From: Durusdinium trenchii
Lineage: Eukaryota; Sar; Dinophyceae; Suessiales; Symbiodiniaceae
Assembly (NCBI GenBank): GCA_963970005.1
Contig: CAXAMN010004224.1
Location: 742,293 to 806,292, forward strand
DNA: 64,000 nt
Reading direction: 5' to 3'
The notes under the pieces were generated by a model. It was not told where the DNA came from, ran no database searches, and saw only the letters and a program-made list of their open reading frames with translations. The stretch's first letter is position 1. The number at the start of each line of letters is the position of its first letter. The translations under genes were made by a program, and so were the position numbers. Of this stretch, positions 9,591 to 22,740 are shown piece by piece.

Positions 9591-12065
9591 CTCTATCTGA
9601 TATGTTTGAGCAAATTGGGTCCTTTCTTGCAATGGAACACTTGCATTTTGGGTCGAAGCATGTCTGACTTGGATCCTTTTTGAGGGTCTCAAAGATCAGC
9701 CTTGCCAGTTTCGGGAAAGGAATACAGCCTTTCTAGTGATGACCCGCAAGTAGATACCTAAAGTAGGTCCATGGGTCCCCTGAAGAGTCTGTTGGACATC
9801 AGTGCATTCGATTATGGACCAATCAAAATAGCGTTCACTAGTGTAGTGATCCAGGGGGTTCTGAATGGACTACACTACTCGATCTCCTGCTAGCCAAGCG
9901 TATTTTGCTAAATCCGCGACGAGGTCTTCTTCCGCGCCCATGGAGAGCCAACTGAACTTCCGCACCTCAATGAACATCTTTTGGCCAGTTGTTCAAAAAC
10001 AGGCTCTTGCCATGGGCGGCCCGAAGTTGGGTTGTGGTTCCCTGTGGAACCACATACCCTCTGAGTAGGTGATGTGTTCGACACTTTCATTTGAATTTAG
10101 AGGGTCTAGTCGTACCTTCTGAGAAAGTGGCAGTGGATCCTTAGGGATTGGTGTTCTGCTTGGTGTTGTGGCTGTTGCCTGGTGGACGTGGTGACTGGTT
10201 GGTGGATCCTCCGTGGCCCTGCAGAAGCTCCTTTTGCTGGTGCGTTCCTTGTTGCCGGTACTAGTAGTGGTTGGTGCTTGGCGTTGGGTGTTTGGATTCT
10301 CTCCAGATGGTACAACGTGGCATGGTGACCTGGACGGAACGTCAGCTGTTTGGACCAAAAAACAAGCGACTACGCCACTGCGCCGGCCATTTCCATGTTT
10401 TTTCCAGGACAAGTCCAGCAAGTCGACCAAGGTTAGGTCATTGGACTTACCAAAGTGTACTACTGCTAGTTAAGGTGATTGGTTGGCTGCCAACATGATG
10501 CTTATTTTTACTATTTAAACTACAACCAACAATCTACAAATATCATCAAATACCATCAAATATCTATACAGTAAAAAAACAAAGGTTGTGTACTTAAGGG
10601 GCTTTGTTTTGCTGTTGTTTTATGGCCGCCTCTAAGGTGGATATCACGATGTGGTTGCCTCCAGCCTGGCGTCGCCCCATGTGGGTGGCACTCCACAATG
10701 TGGCTGGCCTTAAGTTAAGCCTCAAGTGACTGAACATGGGTCGGGCAAGGAACCCCTTTGATTCAGATCACGTTTGTATGGCCAAAACTTAGGTGACCAA
10801 GCCGACGGCCGAGGTTCTTTAGGCGGCTTTTTGTTGCGCTTGTGGATATTAACATGTATCGGAACCCGGGCATCATGTCAAAATCGCCGCACTTGCTTGC
10901 ACGTACTGACGATCGTGTTGGGTGGCCATAAGAAGACGGAAAACCCCCATGACGCTTTCAGGGTTTGGTTGTTTTGGTCGTTGAGTGTTCTTTGACCAGG
11001 TGGTTTGGCTGCGGGCATCCCTATGCCAATAAGCCCGCACCAGACACTCACTCAGTCCTTGGTCTCCCTGACAATGGCGAGTCCTGAACCCCCTGAGGGT
11101 CGGATCCCTACTTCCAGTGGTTGTGCTTAGGCATCGTCGATGTGTTCGTCCTAAGTTGCAACACTTGAACTGATTGGTCCGTGTTGGGTTTTTTGGCTGG
11201 ACATTCTCACTTCTATATAAGTGGGCATACCTGGTGCCAGAAACACGGCAAAACTTTTTCACGGAACTGGACCCACCAAGGCTTTTCAGTGTGCTCTTAG
11301 ACTCTCCAAGAGTTCCTATCAAAACCTAGGGATTGCTTCGTCCCCAGACCCTCCAGACTCGTCCGACCCCTCCATATGAGGATAGGGTCCAGGGTCGCGT
11401 CAGACCCTCGTTGATTCGCTTTGCGACCTCGGGTGGGTCGTCCACTGCCGTGGCTTCGATCTGCCCTTCGCTCTGTCGGACCATCTCGGACAGTCGGGTC
11501 GAGAGCAGATGCTCGCTGCTCAGTGGGTCGCACCTACCCCCCCGAGGGATCCTGGTCGCGCCAAATCCGGAGTCTCCCAGAGGGGTTGGGTGATGGATCA
11601 CTCGTGGAACCTTGTTGGAGCTCCTTGAGCTGAACTACTGCAAGTAGGGTTTTATGCAAGAAAACAATGCATGTTGAATCTATACATGCATCGTACGTAC
11701 ACAATAGCACATATTTGAGAACTCCCTAGCTTTGGATTTGGGTGTCCTCGAAGCTGTTCAGGTGCCATGAACATGCAGCTGATATCAACTTCCATGTTTG
11801 TTCGTCAGAGCAACGTCTACCCTAAGGCTCCAAGCACTTCAGAAGGTATTTGGACCAGATTTGGACCCTCCTGGCACCCACCGCAAACACCTTCTTAGAA
11901 GGTACCTGGAGCCCAAACGGTCTACATGTCTTCACCGTCCACGACCCAAGGCCTAGCGACGATCACCAAAGGCCACGCGCAGCTGCGTGAGCTGTAGCTC
12001 GGAAGTGTGGAAGGAGAAAGCACTTGGAGAAATCAAACGACTTGCGAGGGGAAATCGGATGAATT
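9591..12065. other. No supportable gene
   Basis: I see only short open frames here. A Thr/Pro-rich minus-strand frame (9993-10430) and a protein-like minus-strand block (about 9866-9990) were noted but carry no recognisable motif. Segment 11865-11882 belongs to the dispersed fold-back family described at 38490. Confidence 0.5.
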
Positions 12066-12131
12066 GGATCCGAGTCCAGACTCATTACCGTGCCCTCTGG
12101 ATCCGAGTCCAGACTCATTACCGTGCCCTCT
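12066..12131. repeat. Tandem duplication of a 33-bp unit
   Basis: Two perfect head-to-tail copies begin GGATCCGAGTCC (12066-12098 and 12099-12131). The unit is a multiple of three, so it also appears as a repeated Gly/Asn/Glu peptide in a minus-strand open frame. I do not consider that frame a gene. Confidence 0.9.
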
Positions 12132-15100
12132 GACTCTTATCTGACAGAATTTTGCCACAGCCCTGTGGCTTCGATGGATCAGATCCAATCGGCTTGGCTC
12201 AGCACTTCTCACGGGAAAAGGCCCTTCTTTTTGGAGTTTCCCTTCAGAAAGCCCACCAAGTAAAGCCACCAATACTGTCCATGGACATGTTCTGCACCTT
12301 GGAGTGAGTGGGGCAAGAGCCCATGATCCATTCGGGGGGGCTCCTTGCCAAACTTCTGGTTTGATAGGTCTCCAGTGTTGCCCCACCTGTCAGGTGAGGG
12401 TTGTTAGATCTTATAGAAGAGGATCCTGTCTCTGTCTCCTCGCTTTTTGTCTGAAAGCACATTGATCAGATACTGGTTGTTTTGGTTTAGGCACGGCATA
12501 AACGCTTGGCAGATAGATGAGGGTTTCACAGTTGCTGTATGAAGTGAGTGTATGGCAGAGTTAAAGAGGAATGAAGTCATGGCAAATGTCCTGATGTCTT
12601 TCTTTGTGCAAGGTTGTTTGGCAATTGCATGGCTCCCTGAAGTGCCTGGTGTTCGTTTGCTTGACGTGTTATTCTCTATTGACTTCTAAAGCAAATTATT
12701 GGGGCTACCCCAAGCATGGAGAGTATGTTGAGATATGTGGAGTGATCTACGTAGTGAGTTACCCAGAAGAAATTGTGAAAGGGTACGTAGACTGTGCATG
12801 GACACATGTCAAAAGGAATCCAATACTGACTCGTGCTTAGTAGAGAATGGGGGAATGGATCCCAAGGTATCTATAGTGGAGGGTCACTCCTTCATTCCCT
12901 GCTAAGCATCTGGCAGAATAGGTCAGTTTGCAAGATGAAGGTCTGTTGGTCAGCCCATTCAGAGGTCTGTTGGTCAGAAGAACCGGAACAGCTCCCCTCA
13001 GCAGTTGCTGAAGGCGTTTCGCGGACAGGTCATAGTCGAATCCCGGAAGCGAAGTTCTGAGTCGACCAGGACTACTAATGAAGCACCACATCACATATCA
13101 TATATATATATACACAGACAGACACCTCAAATACCCTGCTCTCAGCCATATGTACAGGTCGTTTCCATGTTTGAGGATGACCACATCACCCTTCCCCCAG
13201 GCTGCGGACGACCCTGGGTCGACGATCGCTGGAGAAGAAGTTTAACCTCTGTGGCCATCGGCCGCTGGATGATTCGACACCCGGAGAATCGGGTGGAGTG
13301 CTGCGGAGCGCAGCAGGAGAAGCGGTATATACTATTACAATGTATACATCTATGATCATTTAGCATATGTATATGCCGTATGATATAAAGTATTATAGTC
13401 TATTATTGCATATGTATATGTGTTGTATTAAGTATGACAGTTAATATACGGTAAATGTTGTCAGTCGATCTCAAAATGCCACAAGTGGACTGAAGAAGAT
13501 GCGGAACGTATGCAGCCAACCAGCCTTTGGAAGCACCCATGGCAAAAAAAAGCAGCACCTGCAGCACTGGAAAAGCTCAACCATTTCAGCACCTGACTCT
13601 ACAGGTCTCGAAAATCGGTGGCTTTTGGGACACCTCTCTACTGGGGCAGCTCGCCACCAGCGTGGTGAAAACTCACTGTTCTCTCCCCATGGGAGTCACA
13701 GTTTTATCACTTCTGGGAGTTCCAGCATCTAAAGTTGCGGAGTAGAGTTCCAGCATCTACTTCTGGGAGTTCTGGGAACTTCTGGGAGTTTCAAGTTGCG
13801 GAGCTCAAAATCATTTCTTGCTCATAGTCATGTCAAAGTCATCATTCGTTCAATCTGTGCGATTCACCTGCGGCAGAAGAACGGCTTCGAACAACATCCC
13901 CATGGGACTGGCATAGTTACTTACATGGAGGGCCTTGGGGTCATACATAAATGTATGTAACTATGTACCTGGACCCTCCAACAGCTGATTCCTGGCCACA
14001 AGTTCTGTACTGGTTCACGTGTTAGGATCACCTATGTAAATCGCCGCCAAGCTCCAAGTCCCATGGATGCTCAGGGATACCCTTCACACCGACCCGGTAC
14101 CCTGCACACCGGTACCCGGTACCGCCGAGGAACAATGTGGCCGGATGGGCGGGCATGGGTGTCATTACCAGCAATCAATATAACAACAACCGCTGCAGCA
14201 TCACCAGCTGCTGCTTGGCAATGCGTTTCAATGAGCAACGTGAGATTGGTGGATGAGTAGTGGATGATTGGTGGACGGGGGAAACATCGAATACAATTAG
14301 TATAGATGTTTGCTTGTATGCCACTGGCACAACAAACTAGAAAGAAGAGCTTATTCAATTAAGTTCCCATGCAAGATAAATACACACAAAGGATCCAAAA
14401 GGTGTGGAGAGTGAACGACAGTTGTGCTGACTCATTACTTGTCTCAGATAACAACTCTGATAACCAAATATATAAACACAAAAGAAATGAATGCCTCCAT
14501 ACTTCGACCATCTTAAACATCATAATGCCTCCATACTTCTGTTTTTGTTCACATTGTGTTAAGAACAAATGATTCCAGCCCGAAACCCCTTCGCCGAGGC
14601 AACATCCGGCTCCTGTGTGGGAACTTGTCTTTGATGAGTGAAGCGCTGCCCTCGGAGTTGGATGCTCTGGTGGAATTGGACCGCTTCCAACAAGAAGCTT
14701 GGTGTATTTGGCAGACTTCCTGCAACGAAAGTAGGGAATGAGACAATAATATAGTTGTTTAACAAATAGTTGTTTTGCAGGGAATGAGATGGAATGAGGT
14801 GGGAATTCTCACCACTCCCTGTGTAGATACCTCAGGATCCCCCTTATTCCTTACGAGTCGCACCAGTCAGGGTGGACAGGTCAGTCAGGGTGGTTCCCGT
14901 CATCACCATAGGTCGGTCACCTCTTCGTGAGTGTCATGGTCGGTCACTGTCATTTGCACACTGTCGACCATCCATGGGACTCTAAGATATATTAACATCA
15001 GCCCAATGTAGGCAACTCCAGTATTCCATACATGAGTTGTCCAGGTGTTTTAGTGTTTTAGTGTATGCCTTTGAGGAGGAAACACATGGTAGATCATGGT

Positions 15101-18100
15101 GGGCCATGTGAATTGCTAGATAAATCAGAACCTGTTCTGCTGTAGAGCTGGGATGCGTGGTGCTTTGTGCTTGTCAACACGACTTTTCTCACTAAACCAG
15201 GCCATGTCGGCACGGTTAGCATTTGAAGGTGTTGCTTTGTGTGTTTTCTTTTCCTAAAAGACGGAACAAGCACTTGAACAAACCCCTTGTTTTGAGTTCC
15301 ATCCAAACCTGCCTTTGGTAATGTTTGATCTCAGTCTAGTACGACCAAAATGTTGTTGACGGTCACAAAGTCGTATCCACAATGTATGTGTGACGCATTG
15401 CAGCACCTAAACATGCCATGTTGGCAAACATGGTATAGATATTAATGGATGTTGTTTGAGCGGTTTTCAGCATGTTTCACGTCCAGGGTTGCGCTGGCTG
15501 GGGTAGTTCTGCTCTTGTCGGGTCGGTTGCAACCGATGTTGAAACCGATCCCGCCATTCAACCGGCATGTCCACTTCCATTCGCTGGACGTGCGAATGCG
15601 ATCTTGGTTGAGTTTCAGCACCACCGCCGAGTTTTCGAGGGTCAGAGTACAGGAATAGAGATGAATATGTTTCACTATATGTTTCACTATACACTTAATA
15701 TAGGACATACTTACGTAGACTGCAACTATTTTGTGGATTTCCGAATCCACGCTCGCAACACGCAGTCGCTCGCAGTCGTTGTCACACCAGGAAGAGGCGG
15801 TGGCCACTGGCGCAGTGCAAAGTGTGGAGAAGTGCAAGGATTCTTGGAGATTTGCCGATCGGGTTGTTCTATCGTTTTCCAAGTCCTGCATGGGTGAATC
15901 CATCTCATATATATATACATCAAATATCGAGAATCTATGTTGTAATTGTTTTAGATTCTGCTTTCTGGGAGCTGCAAATCCAAGGATATCTCCTGGAACG
16001 GATATTTGGAAAGCTTCTTGGATGTTGGGTAGGCGTCAGGTGAAAAAGAGACTCCGCAGACTGTCGGGATGAATGAACTCCGGACGTATTGAAAGGGATG
16101 AATCAAATCTTTGTCGCGAAGGGGGCCAATTGCCCGAAAATGCAAACATGGTCAATACGGATCAATACGGTCAGTATATATATATATAGCAACACATATA
16201 GCAACCAATGAATTCACCAAAATTGCAAATCTCTAAAGCACGAGCCTCTGTAAGTACAGAGTGAATAAATCCACATACACATCTTCAGAGTCATTCAGAC
16301 TCTCTGTTCTTAGTGGATTCGGATGGTATTTTTTTGTTGCATCCGCCCCACGATTTTCGGCGGAGAGATTGTGTAGACCTTAGTCCGACGGATATTCGCA
16401 TACACTTGCTGCCGCAAAAAAATGAAGGATGACATGAAGGTATAGAAATCCAATGAAATCGCTGTGTTTGGTACGGCTCGTGGTTGAACATGTCTTTCCT
16501 TCAAGTGTAAGTAACCCTTTGGCTTAAAAGGATCCCGTCGTGAATCTATTGAGAAACGACATGGATGACATGGCCATCACCATTCCCATCGTGTCTTGGA
16601 CCAATCGCATGAGGTGAGCCCCATGTGGGGGTAGTTCAATCCAACACAACTCGAACACCTAGCTCAAAGCTGTAGACGTTTGTTTTTTTTCATTTTCGCA
16701 TCACCACGTCTCATGCCATTCGACGCATCAATGAGGCTTGCAGATCCAAGAGAAGCGCACGGACGGGAGCAATCTCATGGGGTTATGGACCTATCAGAGT
16801 CTCTGGCTGCGATGGACCCGCATCCTTGGGTCAATAGGTCTGGGTTGGACCAATCCCCAGGTTTTGAAGGACCAGTGACCAGTGGGGCGGTTTGAGCGTT
16901 TGGGCCACGGGGAGAAGCTGGGAGATTCACGCGGAGCTTCGATGGACATCGTGCGGGACACATCGGTTGGTGGGAGAAGCTGGATGGACATCGCTCGTTC
17001 CGGTTCAGGAAGATTCAGGAACATGTTCACTGAAGTCTTTTGAAGTGCAGAACAACCAAGAACAAATACATATAACACAGAAAAGTCATACATACGTGAT
17101 AAGAGTACTGGGAGTATACGTGTTGTGTGAGTTTGATTGATGAATATATATTTTTTTGAAATATATATGTTCGGAAATGTTTGGAGACATCCACCTCGGA
17201 GCTCCCCAAAAGACAGGCCAAGACCCCTCCAGTTCATCCACTGCCTTAGTAGACAAACAAACTGGTTGAACATCTAATATATGAATCAATACTAATATGT
17301 GTCATGGTTCATCTTGATATAGTGCAAAATTGCTTGGAGCCGAGTCGAGTCTTCAGTCATGTTCGCAAACTGGTCGAGGATTTGCACTGAATGAGGGAAC
17401 TTCATGACCTGTGACCGGGCTGCGTTGGTTGGCTTCCCAACAGGTCGTTTTTGTTTCCCTCCATGTTAAATATGAATGGCCCCCTCTGACCAATGGGTTT
17501 TAGTCCATCCATAGTTTTCTTTCCTGCAGCAGGGATCTGACGACCAACAAGATCTGCAAGAGATGCCCAAGATATAGTTTGCCATCATTGACTTTCCATG
17601 ACTTTGTCCCATGTCGTCCTGAATGTTCAGACCGATGTTCAAAGACCAGAAAATGCCAGATTCGGCCGAGCGAACATTCTGCTAGAAAGCCCCAGCTTTC
17701 TAGCGGCCTTGCATGGCATCTTGCAAGACATGTTACACACGGCACCTCTAATGTTAGGCGGGGGGGCTGTTACAATAGGGAGATTCCGGTTCTGTTTGTT
17801 CATTCCCAGACACTCGATTGCCACCATCGCCATGCCGGACCTTCTTGGCACCCCCCATTCAGCGGCGATGACCACGAGAGTCCAGGTTCTTCACGGACGC
17901 CGCGGCTCCGAGACTTCGCCGTCATCGCCGTTTCACCCCGCGCCACACGGCCGTCAACCCGTTTCGCCCACCGTTTTCCGCCAGGTGAAGAAGACTCGAA
18001 TTGTCCCTGGACCCGGGGAGACGCGGCCGAAGCAGAAGTGGTGCCCGTTGTTGTTTTAAAGTTGTTGACGTGTTTTTTGTTTTGTTTTTCCTGCGAAGGT

Positions 18101-18396
18101 TAATTAGGCAGTAGAACGAGTAGAACGAGCAGTTTGGGGATGTGAGATCTGCCTTGAACGAGCAGTTATTTTTTAGCTGGTTGGTGGACCTCATGATAGA
18201 TTACCCCTTCAACTAGCCTCACCTGGCAACGATATCTTTTGGTTTCTCAACTCGGATATAGTTCAATTCTTTGAGCTCAGTTTCCTCAAATTTGACATGC
18301 TGAAGCAGCTTACGTTTCATTTGAATCGGCCTACAGATCGCTGACTTCTGGCTGAGTGAATCGATCAGATCATACCACAGCCGTTGAAACACTGAG
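12132..18396. other. No supportable gene; scattered exon-like fragments
   Basis: Several short blocks look somewhat protein-like (for example 13190-13320, 14560-14740, 15490-15660 and 15955-16039 behind TTTTAG with a GTGAAA donor) but none has a recognisable domain or consistent neighbours. A cluster of short repeats of TTCTGGGAGTTC and GTTGCGGAG occurs at 13705-13805. The expected upstream exons of the S28 peptidase, including its Ser motif, were not found here. Confidence 0.4.
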
Positions 18397-18516
18397 GATA
18401 CAACGACATGAGCTTTTGGTTTGACATGTGCGAGACTGCCTTCGGGTTCAACGAATCTGACGTCCGACACCATGTCGCCACGACCAACGCCTTCTACGGC
18501 GGTACTCGCTTCCCCG
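18397..18516 (+). CDS. S28 serine carboxypeptidase (PRSS16-like), exon a
   Basis: The block starts after GAAACACTGAG (AG|G) and reads YNDMSFWFDMCETAFGFNES, then VRHHVATTNAFYGG. In the S28 family (Pro-X carboxypeptidase, DPP7, thymus-specific serine protease PRSS16) a segment with a Cys, AFG and TNxxYGG comes shortly before the catalytic Asp motif, most closely in the PRSS16 branch. A stop lies just upstream in this frame and a GTGTTC donor follows Phe-Pro-Gly at about 18516, so it is an internal exon. S28 enzymes are usually secreted or lysosomal proteases. The frame has no ATG near its start, so ORF calls miss it. Confidence 0.6.
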
Positions 18517-19348
18517 GTGTTCCTTGGTGACAGAGGCCGACCGGAGAGGCTAGGCCGGCTATGCGTTCTACACCTGACACCCGAAAATGCACAACAGATG
18601 CTTCATTGACAAGTCACAAGACCAGTATCATCCATCTTAGATACAAACATGTCTACTTCCATGACAGTGACTGTTGGTGAGTTGGAGTGTTATTGGCAGA
18701 AAAGGTGGTGTCTCATGGTGTTTGGGAATTGCTGAAATAGCTTGTTTGGTGTTTGGTCTACAGTATACTCATGTATATTCTTATGTTCTAGCAGGTCGTT
18801 ATTCTGTTGATGTAGCATGACGTTTGATCCAAATTTGCAAAGGTCAATGTAATGACATCTATAGTATAGTTCTATAGACGGTTCCCAACGAATCCGACGA
18901 ATCCTTAAACCTGTTCAATCTTCACTTCTGCAGGTCTTTTTGTTTTCGCAAGCTGTTTGCTCCAAGACCCCTGGACCCTCCGTTCGATCGAAGATTCCTG
19001 GTGACGAGTCTGGTGTCCAGAAACCTGCTTCAAAAACCACCAGACTTGGAAGGTCCTGGTAATTGCAGACTCGGTCAAACATGTCAAACAATAGTTCGGC
19101 ATTGGACGCTGAAGGCCTTACTGAAGGTCACTATGTTCCGCGTTCAAAACCAACACCCCGGCGACCACAAGACGGATTGCTGCATTTCTGAACCATCACT
19201 CATTTTCGGGTGTGATTCACGATCTGTTTTTCATATAGAAGATGTATTATTGCCCAAATCATGTTCCCAAATCATGCTTCTTAACCAGCCTTTGGACCCC
19301 CAAACGAGCCCAAAACCAATATATTGCCATAAGAAGAACCGATGGCCA

Positions 19349-19431
19349 GCAGACTACAGCTCAGCTCACTGAGGGGTCTCATGTGGTCTTTGCCAACGGC
19401 GAAGTCGACCCATGGCACTGGCTTTCCATCC
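19349..19431 (+). CDS. S28 serine carboxypeptidase, exon b with catalytic Asp
   Basis: This block contains VVFANGEVDPWHWLS, a strong match to the S28 signature (F-x-NG-x-x-DPW-H). The catalytic Asp codon is at 19407. The exon probably starts after GATGGCCAG or CCAGCAG near 19349 and ends at the GTGCCA after the Ile-Leu codons, near 19431. The frame stays open to 19583, but the later part does not look like the family. It follows exon a in the correct order and strand, 830 bp downstream. Confidence 0.7.
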
Positions 19432-19808
19432 TGGTGCCACCGGGTGGCGCAGAGGCCAACATCGAGCCCTGGACATGGCGATCGTTGGGCGGCACCCTGG
19501 ACATGGGGGAGTCCGCACCTGGCTTCTTCCCAGTCTTGACCAATCTAGGGTGTGTCAGTGTGTGTCCCAGTGTCCTCCAGTAACAGGAAAGGTATTGCAC
19601 GATGATTACTGTGATTTCGGCCTGCAACCTAACTTATCATCCACATACCCAAAACCAATTGGCAGATACTGAGCAAGCTCTCTGCAGACTTTTGGTTTCG
19701 GGTTTGGACGGAGATTCCTTTCGATCGGTGCCGGCGACGCCTCGTCAGTAGCCGGTGTTCCATCTCGTTCATCCCAGGCATCCCCACTCTGAAGAAACCA
19801 ACCACCTG

Positions 19809-19828
19809 CATGTTTTTTTTTTTTTTTT
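19809..19828. repeat. Poly-T tract
   Basis: A run of about 18-20 T lies between exons b and c of the S28 gene and is probably intronic. Confidence 0.8.
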
Positions 19829-19925
19829 CGCAAGCCAAGGGCTTAGAGAATTCAATCGGTTGTTACACTTAAATTCAATGCGACTTTGGCATGGAAGTAT
19901 GTATGTTGTTACCTGTTTGTGTATT

Positions 19926-19927
<2 letters not shown>

Positions 19928-19976
<49 letters not shown>
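19928..19976. repeat. (CAT)n microsatellite
   Basis: About 16 perfect CAT units lie inside the putative S28 intron. The open frames that cross it, poly-Ile on one strand and poly-Met on the other, are artefacts. Confidence 0.95.
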
Positions 19977-19978
<2 letters not shown>

Positions 19979-20323
19979 TTATCAATAGTTTTGCAGTTTT
20001 GCACATATGAATTTTCCATATTATAATGAATGCATAGGATTGCAGTAGCAACTGACAGACGGAGAGTCCTATTTTCGTTGGGCAATCACTGGTTTTTGAG
20101 CAAATGGTCAGTGGATGTCAGTGGTAATTTTCTGGATAAGCAATTCCCTTCGTGTTCACTTGGCTCGTGTTTGTGTCCGATGTCCGCAAATCCTTTATCA
20201 AATGCAAAAAGAACATGGTTTGATCTGCTCAAGATTCTTCAGTGTCCTTGATTCAAAGCTGTTCTCCTCGTCTCGGGCTCAAAAACACTCCGGGCCATGG
20301 AGCGGGCCATCTGGGACACTCAG

Positions 20324-20455
20324 GATACCATCTGGGTGCCGGGTGCCTCCCACTGCCAATGGATGCAGAACACTTGGGATTCTATGCCCCGCAGCTCGGA
20401 CGCCGCCAGGGCCGCCAGGGTGCTCGGACGCCGTCGAATCCGTTGGGTTTTTGTT
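20324..20455 (+). CDS. S28 serine carboxypeptidase, exon c with catalytic His
   Basis: After GGGACACTCAG (AG|G) the frame reads DTIWVPGASHCQWMQNTWDS and then Ala/Arg-rich AARAARVLG. S28 proteins have a G-x-x-HC motif with the catalytic His followed by an Asp-Ser and Ala-Arg helix close to the C-terminus. The His codon is 20351-20353. With exons a and b this gives a correct order of Cys/YGG, NGxxDPW and GASHC. The end of the exon is uncertain because the frame stays open to 20568. The upstream half of the enzyme, including the Ser motif, was not found, so this may be a remnant or have long introns. Confidence 0.65.
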
Positions 20456-20735
20456 CGAGTTTCCTTCTGGGCAGCGTCGACGCTTTTTTTTCGTGTCCTG
20501 CTCTTGGGTGCTGTTGTTCTTTTTTCTTTGGGACAGGTCGTTCCTTCTGCGCCATGCGCCACGTCTGACCAGTCTGAAGTCTAAGAAACTGGACCAAAAG
20601 GACAGAAGTTGCCGTGCAGTGACCCAGCCAGTTGCACAGTCCCACGAACCGAAGACGTGGGTCTTGAAGTGGTCCGGTTGCTGCTACTCGATCCAAGCGG
20701 ATACCCCATCCCAACTGATCAGACGAGCCCAACGA

Positions 20736-20817
20736 ATGTAGACTCTTGATTCATAAAGCCTCATATGAAGAGGATTTCCATTTCAAATGGGTGAGTTTAT
20801 GAATCAAGAGTCTACAT
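20736..20817. mobile_element. 82-bp fold-back element (MITE-like)
   Basis: Perfect 22-bp inverted arms (20736-20757 and 20796-20817), containing GTAGACTCTTGATTCATAAA, enclose a 38-bp loop. The arm start GTAGACTCTTGAT recurs at about 62025, suggesting a dispersed family. Nothing is coded. Confidence 0.75.
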
Positions 20818-21969
20818 CACGTGGATTGCGTACTCCGAAGTGGGGACTTGCAGTGTACCCAAACCGACTGAGCCACCCACCGTGGCCTTGTAAGATCATG
20901 TTTTCCCAGGCCATTGGATGTGCTGCAGTTCTCCAATGCCATGATCCTCCCACAAGAAGTGTTTATCTGTTTTTTTGAGGGGAGCGTTGCTTCCGCAACC
21001 GGCTGAAGATTCAATGTCTGTCCATCATGGGATCAGTCATGCCAGGGTGATATGTTGGGCTCCAGCAGCGTACTACCTGGTCCAACTTGCTCATCCTACA
21101 TTGAACTACTTTTGTACGAGTGACTGCTGAAAAAAAGTAGGGCCTATAGACTCATCAAGACTGGATTCATATACCTGGTTCTTCAGTTTGTGACCAAACT
21201 TGATCTTCCCAGTTTGAGATCACAAACTTGTTTGCCTGTCAGTCACACAACCAGGGACTTCACAGCAAGGTCATGCACTGAAAAACCTGTCAGCAGTTCC
21301 ATGTCGGAATGGTTTTTAGTCCCATCCAGGGGCCGTGGATGCGACACTCTTATCCTCCGTTCGCTCGGCACCCTGACATGGAACTGCTGCTCGCGGATTC
21401 CGATCCCAGTGGTGTGGTGTACTCATGAACCCGATGCCAGGAGCCTTGCACGCGGCCAAAGAGGCCATCCAGAATCGGCGCCTTGGGGCCCTGGGGAAGA
21501 AGAAGAACAAATCGTGTGCATCGTGCTGGTGTTTGTAGTTCTGTTCTTAGCACTTGGTTACCACATGTTTTGTGTTCTTACATGTTCTTACGATTGATAT
21601 CGATTGATTATTTTTGTTTGTATGTGGTTCCTCGAAAAGAAACTATACAACCTACCAAGATTCCAGGACATGTGTTTAAGGAACCAACTCATCATCTAAG
21701 CCTCTGACTCTTTTTGAGTAGCAAACGATTCTGGACCTGTGGGGTTTTCACCAACGCCCAACGCCCCAAGTGGTTTTCTTTCCGTTCCGAGGAGCTGCCG
21801 GGATAGGGACCGTTCGACATTTCATCCAGGCACAGAGCGATGTGTCATGGACTATCCCAGACGTTGTTGGCATGTTCCAAAACACCAACACCTGAGCAGT
21901 TTAGACCAAAACACCAACGCCTAGGTCCACCTGTTCTGTGGAATGCGGCAACATCGACCGTATGAAACC
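20818..21969. other. No supportable gene
   Basis: Only short open frames occur here. The 135-codon frame at 21190-21597 shows no domain and I do not call it. Confidence 0.5.
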
Positions 21970-22740
21970 TTTGTACCCTCAATTGACAGGGTTCAAGAAA
22001 TCCGATGCAAAGTGGAATGGACCGTTCCTAATCTTCCGCAAGACCTGCAGGCCTCGTAGTACGTAGCTGCAAGGGGGTAAATGTCGCATCGAATGCCACG
22101 CAAGTCGCAGCTCCATGTCGGGCAGAAATACAGACGTGATATGCTGGTGGCCACCATTTGTTGGGACCAGTAACTCTAAACTCACCTACAATATCAAGAG
22201 CAAGAATACACGAGAATGACGACGAACTCAATGATCAAGATGTTCACATTACACAATTGTTTGTGTATCGTTTTGCTATATCATTGGGATCTGGGATTTG
22301 GCTCAGTCAGAACATGTGCTTTCTGTCAGCAACTGCGCCACTCAGGATCGCCTTGTGGATCAGCTGAAGCACAGCCGCCCCACCGCGGAAAAACTCGTTT
22401 CACCGTTTTAGACATCGTTTTCCCGGCCAAAGCCAGACCAATGTCGATGCGGCTTCTGCTGGTTGATGCTGCCGAAACCCATGGAGTTTGATTTGTGGTC
22501 CAAAACAGTTGCAGATCAACCTGGAACCCCCCCAAAACCACATCGGGTTGCGTCGAACATGGTCAATCTTCCGGCTATTCTCAGGGTCCATGGGGCCGTC
22601 TGGTCAGGGGGAGGGTATGTATCAACTCGAAGAGATCCTGAACTGGGCCGGTCCGGACTGCATGTTCACCATTGTTCACCTACGCTTCTCCCGATGACTG
22701 CATCCTCAACCTTCATGTAAACAAGCTTAAACGATGGGAT
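21970..22740 (+). mobile_element. Possible Ty3/gypsy integrase C-terminal remnant
   Basis: At 21990-22045 one frame reads TGFKKSDAKWNGPFLIFRK, like the segment after the integrase core of Ty3/gypsy elements, where a WxGPF motif is typical. About 650 bp later another block (22690-22740) reads ILNLHVNKLKRWDR, like the HVNKLK motif near the end of such proteins. The frame between is broken. I infer a degraded element on the + strand; no terminal repeats or polymerase motifs were found. Confidence 0.3.

Noticed and set aside
9866-10430. Minus-strand frames with a Thr/Pro-rich product and an EVRKFSWLSMGAEED block
   Set aside because: The two parts are in different frames with a stop between, and no retroelement or domain motif is identifiable.
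12604-12840. 78-codon frame with protein-like second half
   Set aside because: Isolated and AT-rich, with no family; evidence is too thin to call.
19769-19988. Poly-Ile and poly-Met frames
   Set aside because: They are translations of the CAT microsatellite.
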